Source of the DNA: Planctomicrobium sp.
GTDB taxonomy: Bacteria > Planctomycetota > Planctomycetia > Planctomycetales > Planctomycetaceae
Length of the DNA stretch: 5,017 nt
Direction of reading: 5' to 3'
Assembly: GCA_029259835.1 (NCBI GenBank)
Contig: JAJDEL010000897.1
Coordinates: 1-5,017, forward strand
Shown here one piece after another: positions 1 to 4,710 of this stretch. The position numbers were made by a program, and so were the translations under genes. The notes beneath the pieces are model-generated. The model made no database searches, was not told the DNA's origin, and saw only the letters and a list, made by a program, of their open reading frames with translations. Positions within the stretch are counted from its first letter, which is position 1, and every line of letters begins with the position of its first letter.

Positions 1-162
1 GCGAACCATCTCGACGATATCGCGTAATGAATCTTCGTAGCCGATATCGATCAGCGCCCATTCGTTTTGATCAAACACCAGATAGACACAACATCCGAGT
101 TGGCGCCTGGCCTGATAGTTCATCTCAATCACATTAGGAAATAATTCACGGCGCGATAACAT
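1..162 (-). CDS. MBL-fold metallo-hydrolase, N-terminal 54 codons (runs off the window)
   Basis: Reading the minus strand from the ATG at 162-160 gives 54 uninterrupted codons to the window edge. The protein starts [20 protein letters not shown], and residues 23-42 read like the opening beta-strands of MBL-fold hydrolases (GCCVYLV, then a short turn, then ALIDIGYED), the usual 'YLV...LIDxG' pattern before the metal site. The HxHxDH zinc motif would lie further on, outside the window, so catalytic competence cannot be judged and the substrate is unknown. A GAGG lies four bases before the ATG and supports this start. The gene sits 69 bases downstream of the aldolase on the same strand, so co-transcription is possible, although a weak hairpin with a T-rich tail lies between them. 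The family call rests on pattern recognition of the N-terminus only. Confidence 0.72.
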   Translation of the reverse strand, partial: MLSRRELFPNVIEMNYQARRQLGCCVYLVFDQNEWALIDIGYEDSLRDIVEMVR

Positions 163-189
163 TCTGCCTCAGTTCCCGATTTCATCTCT

Positions 190-212
190 AAAAAATAAAA
201 AGAGCCACTCTC
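190..212 (-). terminator. Weak candidate intrinsic terminator after the aldolase gene
   Basis: On the minus strand, AGAG-TGG-CTCT (plus strand 211-201) is followed by a T-rich stretch (TTTTTATTTTTT, plus strand 201-190), 20 bases past the aldolase stop. The stem is only four base pairs, so it may terminate poorly and allow read-through into the MBL-fold gene. No better terminator was seen in this 69-base gap. Confidence 0.25.
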
Positions 213-231
213 GATATCATTCGCTAACCGT

Positions 232-1029
232 TTAATACCTGGCGAGGTCTTCGACTTCTTCTGATGGATTCAGATCTGCGACCAGTTCCTGGGCTTGGGT
301 AATCATCATCTTCAAATCGCTACCGACAGCGAGGAACTGCCAACCTTCCTCGACTCGCTGATTCACATCGTCGACTGTTTGTACATGCAGGCCAACTGGC
401 GTTCCAGCTTTTTTTCCAGCCGTGACGATGCGAGCGAGCATCGCCTCGAATTCTTCGACCGTGGGATCGGTTCCATCTGGCGTCCGCATTTGTGCGCGAA
501 GATCATTTGGCCCGACGAAGATCGCATCGACCCCATCCAAAGCGTAGATTTCATCGGCATTGTCGACACCTTCTGGAGATTCTGTTTGCAGGATTACCAA
601 AATCTCATCGTTCGCATATTTGTAGTAGTCTCCGGCGCTGGCGTCGAAGTTCAACGCGTGTGTCGTTCCACCGACAGAACGATTGCCAGCCGGAGGATAT
701 TTTGCGGCGGCGATGATCGCTTTCGCTTGCTCAACAGTATTGACCATTGGCGCGATGATGCCGTGCGCTCCAGCGTCGAGGACGCGCTTGATATGGTCGT
801 GCCGCCCTTCCGGGACTCTCGCCAAAGGAACACAGCCTGCATCGGCGATTACTGCGAACAATGTCGCAGCCTGATTCCAATCGATTGGTGAGTGTTCCAG
901 ATCAACGGTCAGCCACGGAAAACCGACGCGTGCCAGTAGTCGAGTCGCTGTAATATCACCCAAGCTCAGCCAGGTTCCGACTTGCGGCTGCCCTGCTCTC
1001 AGAGCCGCCTTCACAGGATTCTTCTTCAT
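232..1029 (-). CDS. HpcH/HpaI-family class II aldolase (2-oxo-acid aldolase)
   Basis: This 265-residue cytoplasmic protein has the length and motif order of the HpcH/HpaI aldolase family (HpcH, GarL and RhmA types). These are divalent-metal enzymes that reversibly cleave 4-hydroxy-2-oxo acids to pyruvate (or a related 2-oxo acid) plus an aldehyde. Visible family motifs are VGTWLSLGD (17-25), VDLEHSP with Asp43 and catalytic His46 (42-48), LARVP with Arg71 (69-73), [12 protein letters not shown] (85-96), [12 protein letters not shown] (110-121), the metal-binding Glu150 in LQTES, and VGPNDL with Asp176 (172-177). All expected catalytic and metal residues are present, so the gene looks intact. 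The substrate cannot be assigned because this family is promiscuous. The ATG at 1029-1027 is kept because it begins the normal family N-terminus; only a weak purine stretch precedes it. The partial MBL-fold gene follows on the same strand. Confidence 0.93.
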   Translation of the reverse strand: MKKNPVKAALRAGQPQVGTWLSLGDITATRLLARVGFPWLTVDLEHSPIDWNQAATLFAVIADAGCVPLARVPEGRHDHIKRVLDAGAHGIIAPMVNTVEQAKAIIAAAKYPPAGNRSVGGTTHALNFDASAGDYYKYANDEILVILQTESPEGVDNADEIYALDGVDAIFVGPNDLRAQMRTPDGTDPTVEEFEAMLARIVTAGKKAGTPVGLHVQTVDDVNQRVEEGWQFLAVGSDLKMMITQAQELVADLNPSEEVEDLARY

Positions 1030-1339
1030 TTCGTTTGCTTTCTAGTGCAGCGTCTATTTTGATAATTTGGGTTGATGAATATTTAAGGGGCGACAACGGA
1101 GCCGTTTGCCAACTAGGACCCCCAAACACTAAGTCTGAGAAGGTACTAGGGAGTTCTCATGTTTTTCCTTATTCTGACAACCACACGTCCGTTTGTCACT
1201 CATCTGGAGTCTGAAAGAACCGGCAAAACATTCATAAATGTCCTCTGAATTCGTGTTTTTCACAAACCCTACATTGACGAGAGAGGCAGGAGTGCCGTAG
1301 CCTTCCTTCATCGAAATTCGATTGAAAGCCACAGAACCG
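1030..1339. other. Intergenic region between divergent aldolase and cimA leader; no gene seen
   Basis: This 310-base stretch should contain the promoter of the aldolase (minus strand) and that of the cimA leader transcript (plus strand). I could not identify either with confidence. The best plus-strand match is CTGAAA (1211-1216), a 16-base spacer, then CATAAA (1233-1238), only four of six matches in each box. That would put the RNA start near 1245 and give a leader of about 240 bases up to the terminator. The minus-strand reading frame across 1129-1446 has no recognisable homology and overlaps the leader peptide and attenuator, so it is not annotated as a gene. Confidence 0.4.
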
Positions 1340-1426
1340 ATGCCATCCAATTTTGCAATCCTACTGATTTCTCCTATCGCGATTATTCGCGGTGAGATTA
1401 TTATTGGTGCGCATACGCGGATCTGA
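1340..1426 (+). CDS. Isoleucine-rich leader peptide upstream of cimA (putative attenuator peptide)
   Basis: A 28-codon ORF starts at ATG 1340 and ends at TGA 1424-1426. It has nine Ile codons (positions 7, 10, 13, 15, 16, 20, 21, 22, 28) and two Leu codons. Six Ile codons are ATT and three ATC, and the densest part is ATT ATT ATT at 1397-1405. It is followed at once by a terminator/antiterminator region and then by cimA. Such peptides, as in the classical ilv, leu, thr, his and trp leaders, act through ribosome position during synthesis and not as proteins. Here the proposed signal is the supply of charged isoleucyl-tRNA. The only ATG in the open stretch (1301-1426) is the one chosen. The purines GAAAG, 11 bases upstream, are a poor Shine-Dalgarno site, and TTG at 1322 is an alternative start. 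Expression is not proven by sequence. The case rests on codon content, placement and match with the downstream pathway. Confidence 0.72.
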   Translation: MPSNFAILLISPIAIIRGEIIIGAHTRI

Positions 1427-1483
1427 GGCCCTTTGTACAACATCACAAGCCCCTCAGATCAAACGATCTGAGGGGCTTTTTTT
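1420..1483 (+). promoter_or_regulatory. Transcription attenuator of cimA (antiterminator/terminator switch)
   Basis: Bases 1420-1428 (GATCTGAGG) are perfectly complementary to 1452-1460 (CCTCAGATC), giving a nine-pair antiterminator. A second short helix inside it, CTTTGT (1431-1436) with ACAAG (1445-1449), can form with one bulged T. The same 1452-1460 bases are also part of the 5' arm of the terminator at 1447-1483, so the two structures exclude each other. The leader peptide's last Ile codon and TGA stop (1421-1426) lie inside the first antiterminator strand. Inferred behaviour: a ribosome that reaches the stop covers 1420-1428, the terminator folds and cimA is off. A ribosome stalled at ATT ATT ATT (1397-1405), about 15 bases upstream, leaves that strand free, the antiterminator folds and cimA is read. 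The logic fits feedback by isoleucine, the pathway product. Confidence 0.75.
1447..1483 (+). terminator. Strong rho-independent terminator in the cimA leader
   Basis: Fourteen perfect base pairs (AAGCCCCTCAGATC at 1447-1460 with GATCTGAGGGGCTT at 1465-1478) close a four-base AAAC loop and run into seven Ts (1477-1483). The T tract is only on the plus-strand side, so it stops rightward transcription. No conventional plus-strand gene precedes it; only the Ile-rich leader ORF does. It lies 47 bases before the cimA start. This placement suggests a conditional terminator and not the end of an upstream gene. Confidence 0.93.
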
Positions 1484-1530
1484 ATTCATTCCGCCAACTT
1501 TCGATAATTTCAAATAGCTTCGGATTCACT

Positions 1531-3111
1531 ATGTACGTTCAACTTTACGACACAACACTCCGCGACGGCAGTCAGGGGGAGGGGATCAACTTCTCCTTAC
1601 AGGATAAGCTGCTGATCACTCAAAAACTGGATCAGATGGGGTTCGATTATATCGAAGGGGGCTACCCCCTTTCGAATGAAAAGGACTACGAATACTTCCA
1701 GCAAGTCCAGGAACTGAAGCTCAAACATGCCAAAGTGTGTGCTTTCGGAATGACCCGCCGTCGTGGTGTGAGTGCCGCGGAAGACACAGGAATGCAGGCA
1801 CTCATTGCTTCAAACGCACCTGTCTGCACGGTCGTCGGCAAGACCTGGGATTTGCATGTCACGGAAGTCTTACGGGTCGATCTCGAAGAAAACCTCGCCA
1901 TGATTCGCGATTCTTTGTCGTTTCTGAAATCGGAAGGTCGCGAAGTTCTCTATGACGCTGAGCACTTCTTTGATGGCTATGCCGCGAATCCTGAATACAC
2001 GTTACAAACGATCCTTGCCGCCCAGGAAGCAGGCGCCGAGATGATCGTCTGTTGCGATACGAACGGTGGCAGTTTGCCGGAGCGAGTCGTCGAAACTCTT
2101 CAGGCAATCCAAAAGGAACTTTCGATCCCGGTCGGAATTCATTGTCACAACGATTCTGACGTCGCCACCGCGAATTCACTTGCTGCGGTCGATGCAGGTG
2201 CCAAACAGGTGCAAGGGACAATCAATGGCATCGGCGAGCGTTGCGGGAACGCTGATCTCGTCAGCGTTGTAGCGAATCTTTCATTGAAAAAAGAAGGCTA
2301 CGAAATCTTGACTCGAGGGGAAGGTCTTTCGCACCTCACCGAACTTTCTCGGTACGTCTACGAAATGGCGAACATGAACTTCCGAGCCGGTCAGGCGTTC
2401 GTTGGTCGCAGTGCGTTTGCACACAAGGGAGGCATGCACGTCCACGCCGTCAACCGCATCGCACACAGCTACGAACACATCAATCCGGAAACGGTCGGGA
2501 ACGAACGGCGAATCCTCGTCAGCGAATTGTCCGGACGCTCCAACATTGTCGCCCTCACCACAAAGTTCAAGCTCGATTCTGACAAAGAGTTGATGGGCGC
2601 GATCCTGGAGAAAGTTCAGGAACTCGAAAGCATCGGCTATCAGTTCGAAGCTGCGGAGGCGTCGTTTGATTTACTTGTCAAGAAAGTCGCCAAGACCTAC
2701 GAACCGAAGTTTCAACGTATTCACTACCGAGTCAACGTCGAAACCGCCGGTCAGAGTGAACCGCTCACCGAAGCGACCGTCAAAGTAAAAATCGATGGCG
2801 ATGGCGAAATCCGCCACGAAGTCGGAGAAGGAGACGGCCCAGTCAACGCCCTCGACACTGCCCTTCGCAAAGCATTGATCCCGTTCTACCCGAACCTCGA
2901 AAGCATGAGTCTGGTCGATTACAAAGTCCGCGTGATCAATTCTTCAGAAGGAACCGCCGCGAGCGTTCGCGTCGTCATCGAAAGCAAAGACGACCAAAAC
3001 GTCTGGAGCACCGTCGGTGTCAGCGAAAACATCATCGAAGCCAGCTACCTCGCCCTCATCGACGCGATTGAATACAAGCTGTTTAAGGATGATGGTGAGA
3101 TGACGAAGTAG
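1531..3111 (+). CDS. cimA: (R)-citramalate synthase
   Basis: This 526-residue cytoplasmic enzyme condenses pyruvate and acetyl-CoA to (R)-citramalate, the first step of the threonine-independent route to 2-oxobutyrate and isoleucine. The N-terminal TIM barrel opens with LYDTTLRDGSQGEG (5-18; Arg11, Asp12 metal and substrate residues). It carries FGMTRRRG (72-79) and the metal motif HCHND (204-208), followed by GTINGIGERCGNADL (229-243). The linker has AHKGGMHVHAV (297-307). A C-terminal LeuA-type regulatory domain follows (about 395-515), the region that binds the feedback inhibitor in this family. FGMTRRRG and the overall length near 525 fit CimA better than 2-isopropylmalate synthase (LeuA) or homocitrate synthase. 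The ATG at 1531 begins the normal family N-terminus; no clear ribosome binding site precedes it. It appears monocistronic, with an Ile-codon attenuator directly upstream, so control at both transcription and enzyme level by isoleucine is likely. No terminator was recognised after the stop. Confidence 0.95.
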   Translation: MYVQLYDTTLRDGSQGEGINFSLQDKLLITQKLDQMGFDYIEGGYPLSNEKDYEYFQQVQELKLKHAKVCAFGMTRRRGVSAAEDTGMQALIASNAPVCTVVGKTWDLHVTEVLRVDLEENLAMIRDSLSFLKSEGREVLYDAEHFFDGYAANPEYTLQTILAAQEAGAEMIVCCDTNGGSLPERVVETLQAIQKELSIPVGIHCHNDSDVATANSLAAVDAGAKQVQGTINGIGERCGNADLVSVVANLSLKKEGYEILTRGEGLSHLTELSRYVYEMANMNFRAGQAFVGRSAFAHKGGMHVHAVNRIAHSYEHINPETVGNERRILVSELSGRSNIVALTTKFKLDSDKELMGAILEKVQELESIGYQFEAAEASFDLLVKKVAKTYEPKFQRIHYRVNVETAGQSEPLTEATVKVKIDGDGEIRHEVGEGDGPVNALDTALRKALIPFYPNLESMSLVDYKVRVINSSEGTAASVRVVIESKDDQNVWSTVGVSENIIEASYLALIDAIEYKLFKDDGEMTK

Positions 3112-3163
3112 AGATCTTCAGGAAACATTGCTTCACAGATGGACCAGATATATCTTCATTTAA

Positions 3164-3188
3164 TGCAGTGCGTTCGTATCGGACTGCA
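3164..3188. repeat. Imperfect palindrome between cimA and the HNH gene
   Basis: TGCAGT (3164-3169) pairs with ACTGCA (3183-3188), and a further CG/CG pair (3171-3172 with 3180-3181) lies inside after one G-G mismatch, leaving a seven-base loop. There is no T tract, so it is not a typical intrinsic terminator. It lies 87 bases before the HNH start and could be an operator or a chance hairpin. The rest of the 163-base gap shows nothing else. Confidence 0.3.
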
Positions 3189-3274
3189 AATGCAATGCCT
3201 AACCTTACAGCTAGGAAGTCATGCAGGAGTTACCCCACTCGTAACTTTGTCAGCAGGCATCGAAACAAAACCAC

Positions 3275-3814
3275 ATGGCAAGATCGAAATCAGACATATC
3301 AAACAGCGCCATTCGGATCTTTCTCCAAATGGTCGGCCAGTTCTACGACGAGGCTCGCGGTTTTCCCAAATTCGTTCCAAACAAACGCCAAAAAAAGGAA
3401 CTACTCGAATTTTTTGACCACCAGTGTTGCTATTGCGGGCGTCTGATTTCGGTGGAAACATTGTCTCAAGATCATCTAATCCCGATGAATAAAGACCATC
3501 TTGGTCTCCACGCCTGGGGAAATGTTGTTCCCTGTTGCAAGGATTGCAACAACGCAAAGCAACACAGCGGCTGGTTGAAATTCCTCGCAACTCAAGCGAA
3601 GGGAAAAACTCTCGACGACCGCGAAAATAAGATTTTGACCTTTGTGGAAAACAGACGATACGATCCGAACCTCCAACTCAGTGATTATGCGGGCAATCTG
3701 TACGCAGATGTTGGTGAAGTTGCAATGACATTGATTCAACTCCGCTACAAGCAAGCGGAAGAAGCGATCACTCAATTGCTGGCCAACGATTTGGGCATCC
3801 AAAATGATGGCTAG
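3275..3814 (+). CDS. Stand-alone HNH endonuclease-family protein
   Basis: The 179-residue product has a central HNH nuclease core with two zinc knuckles. CCYC (51-54) is followed by LSQDHLIP (63-70) with Asp66 and His67, GN at 82-83 (Asn83), and CCKDCNNAKQ (87-96), which provides the second CxxC (88 and 91) and the terminal Asn residues. These are the residues expected for a beta-beta-alpha metal fingertip that cuts DNA. A short basic N-terminal part (about 1-45) precedes it, and a mostly helical tail (about 105-175) of unknown role follows. No signal peptide or membrane segment is seen. The ATG at 3275 is the first after an in-frame TAA at 3242, and no strong ribosome binding site is visible. 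No methylase, ATPase or phage gene adjoins it, so the biological role (defence, homing or repair) is undetermined. Confidence 0.85.
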   Translation: MARSKSDISNSAIRIFLQMVGQFYDEARGFPKFVPNKRQKKELLEFFDHQCCYCGRLISVETLSQDHLIPMNKDHLGLHAWGNVVPCCKDCNNAKQHSGWLKFLATQAKGKTLDDRENKILTFVENRRYDPNLQLSDYAGNLYADVGEVAMTLIQLRYKQAEEAITQLLANDLGIQNDG

Positions 3815-3890
3815 TAAATCGACCGAGTTGCACGACCTTGGGCGGAGCGTTGTGGAAAGATAGGTGATGTTTCCGTCCACTTAGTGAAGT

Positions 3891-3912
3891 AGGGCATGCT
3901 CCTGCATGCCTT
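3891..3912. repeat. Tight GGCATGC/GCATGCC hairpin
   Basis: GGCATGC (3893-3899) and GCATGCC (3904-3910) are perfect inverted copies around a TCCT loop. Two further pairs on the outside (A-T and a G-T wobble) extend the stem to nine. No T run follows. It could act as an mRNA 3'-end stabiliser for the HNH transcript or be one copy of a dispersed palindromic repeat. One copy in one window cannot decide. Confidence 0.5.
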
Positions 3913-3975
3913 CCTGGGCTGTGATCTAATCTTGCACTTTTCTTCGCCTCAACTCGCGTAACTTACCAACAGTCG

Positions 3976-3993
3976 CTTGCAATGACTTGCAAG
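3976..3993. repeat. Paired CTTGCAA units
   Basis: CTTGCAA (3976-3982), TGA, then CTTGCAAG (3986-3993). Because TTGCAA is its own reverse complement, this is both a direct and an inverted repeat at ten-base spacing, about one helical turn. That spacing suits a dimeric regulator. It lies about 155 bases before the lipoprotein start. No function is established. Confidence 0.3.
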
Positions 3994-4087
3994 AATTTGT
4001 GTTTTTACTCCGGAGAAGAGAAGATACGTTAAGCCCGCTTCAGGGGTGGATGTTTGTGATTTCAATAATCGATCCCTGAATCTACAG

Positions 4088-4108
4088 AGACAGAACCCAA
4101 TTCTGTCT
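4088..4108. repeat. Perfect eight-pair hairpin upstream of the lipoprotein gene
   Basis: AGACAGAA (4088-4095) and TTCTGTCT (4101-4108) are perfect inverted copies around CCCAA. The centre lies about 50 bases before the lipoprotein ATG, in the expected promoter or 5' UTR zone. No T tract follows, so an operator or mRNA leader structure is more likely than a terminator. The assignment is tentative. Confidence 0.4.
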
Positions 4109-4132
4109 ATCAATAGAGATGTCCTCAGCATC

Positions 4133-4137
4133 AGGAG
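4133..4137 (+). promoter_or_regulatory. Ribosome binding site of the lipoprotein gene
   Basis: AGGAG at 4133-4137 lies 11 bases before the ATG at 4149. It is one of the better Shine-Dalgarno matches in the window. It supports 4149, not the internal ATG at 4284, as the original start of the broken lipoprotein gene. Confidence 0.6.
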
Positions 4138-4148
4138 TTCGGATTGAA

Positions 4149-4643
4149 ATGAAGTATTGTCTCCTCACATTCTCGCTAGTTGTTGTTGCCGGGTGCGGAA
4201 CCTCTGATTCGCCTGCGACGACTCAGACTCCGTCAGATGAGCCGTAAACTGATAGGACTACGACGGACAGCGCGCCATCTCCGATGGTAAATGTGTCCCT
4301 GCCTGCGAAAACTGCGGAGGACTTGGTAGCCGCTTACAAATCGGCATTTGAAAGTGGAGACAGCGCATCAATTGAAAAGATGGTTTACTGGGGAGACGTG
4401 CCTGTCAATGAGCCAGTAATGGCATTAATTTTCAAAACTCGAATCGCGAAGAAGGGGACTGGGAAGGTCTGCACAGTTGAACTTCGCGACCTGGATAACC
4501 GATTCGACGGATTAGAGTTTTCGCTCACACCAACGAAAATGATGTGGAGCAAATGCGACTATGATGGCGGCCAAAGCACTTTCACATTGCCGATTGGAGA
4601 AGTCGAAGGCAACTTCTACCTTGGCACACCGAAACCAAATTGA
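4149..4643 (+). pseudogene. Small secreted lipoprotein gene split by an in-frame stop codon
   Basis: ATG 4149 opens a lipoprotein signal peptide: MKYC, hydrophobic LLTFSLVVV, then a lipobox ending in Ala-Gly-Cys with Cys16 as the lipidated residue. A Ser/Thr/Pro/Asp linker follows, and codon 33 is TAA (4245-4247). The same frame continues without another stop for 131 codons. The linker resumes as TDRTTTDSAPSP and leads into a folded domain starting near VSLPAKTAEDLVAAYKSAF, with WGDVPVNEP and a beta-rich C-terminus, ending at TGA 4641-4643. The matching linker composition on both sides and the unchanged frame show one original 164-codon gene. One base change (for example CAA or GAA in place of TAA) would restore it. 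The domain's opening (helical TAEDLVAAYKSAFESGD, then VYWGDVP) recalls small planctomycete exported proteins of unknown function; I do not recognise a named family. Restarting at ATG 4284 would make a 119-residue protein without an export signal. A sequencing error is the main alternative. Confidence 0.75.
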
Positions 4644-4650
4644 TGAACAC

Positions 4651-4706
4651 TTTGGCCGCGTGACATCACCATCTAATGGTGGTGAACTTCACCTTGGCCG
4701 CTTGAT
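4651..4706. repeat. Short imperfect direct repeats with palindromes at the pseudogene junction
   Basis: TTTGGCCGCGTGA (4651-4663) and CTTGGCCGCTTGA (4694-4706) are imperfect direct copies 43 bases apart. Between them are a stem ATCACCAT-CTA-ATGGTGGT (4665-4683, one G-T pair) and a perfect palindrome GGTGAA-C-TTCACC (4681-4693). This lies exactly between the end of the lipoprotein gene and the first recognisable bases of the RND remnant. It may mark the junction of the deletion that removed the front of the RND gene. The cause is not known. Confidence 0.4.
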
Positions 4707-4710
4707 GTTC

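Larger units (their letters stand above)
3815..4148. other. Non-coding spacer with several inverted repeats
   Basis: No convincing gene was seen in these 334 bases on either strand. The spacer holds an imperfect inverted repeat (GTGGAAA at 3852 with TTTCC...CCAC ending near 3880), a tight GC-rich hairpin (3891-3912), paired CTTGCAA units (3976-3993), an eight-pair hairpin (4088-4108), and the ribosome binding site of the lipoprotein gene (4133-4137). No T tract follows any of the hairpins, so the end of HNH transcription is not obvious. Confidence 0.5.

Noticed and set aside
295..891. Long plus-strand reading frame of 198 codons
   Set aside because: It is antisense to the aldolase, whose catalytic motifs are all intact; the opposite-strand frame is a shadow with no recognisable family.
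1129..1446. Minus-strand 105-codon reading frame (GTG or ATG start near 1446) with a GAGGGG upstream that resembles a ribosome binding site
   Set aside because: I see no recognisable domain. It lies antisense to the Ile-rich leader, and its apparent ribosome site is simply the reverse strand of the terminator stem. The plus-strand attenuator explains the region better.
1300..1530. T-box riboswitch upstream of cimA
   Set aside because: The conserved T-box sequence (AGGGTGGNACCGCG-like) and specifier-loop architecture are not seen. The Ile-rich ORF overlapping the antiterminator fits translation-coupled attenuation instead.
3196..3203. TGCCTAAC resembling one core site of an integron attC
   Set aside because: No matching GTTRRRY partner at the expected distance, no paired inner boxes and no integrase, so this is a chance match.
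3139..3446. Two overlapping plus-strand 92-codon frames before and within the HNH gene
   Set aside because: Both overlap the HNH coding region in other frames and show no domain. The HNH zinc and catalytic motifs fix the true frame.
3275..3814. HNH protein as PtuB of a Septu-type defence system
   Set aside because: PtuB is normally paired with the ATPase PtuA; the upstream gene is cimA and the downstream gene is a broken lipoprotein, so the partner is absent.
4245..4247. Programmed stop-codon read-through of the lipoprotein gene
   Set aside because: TAA followed by A is an efficient stop context, and no recoding element (such as a selenocysteine-type hairpin, which would need TGA) is present. 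A nonsense mutation or sequence error is simpler.
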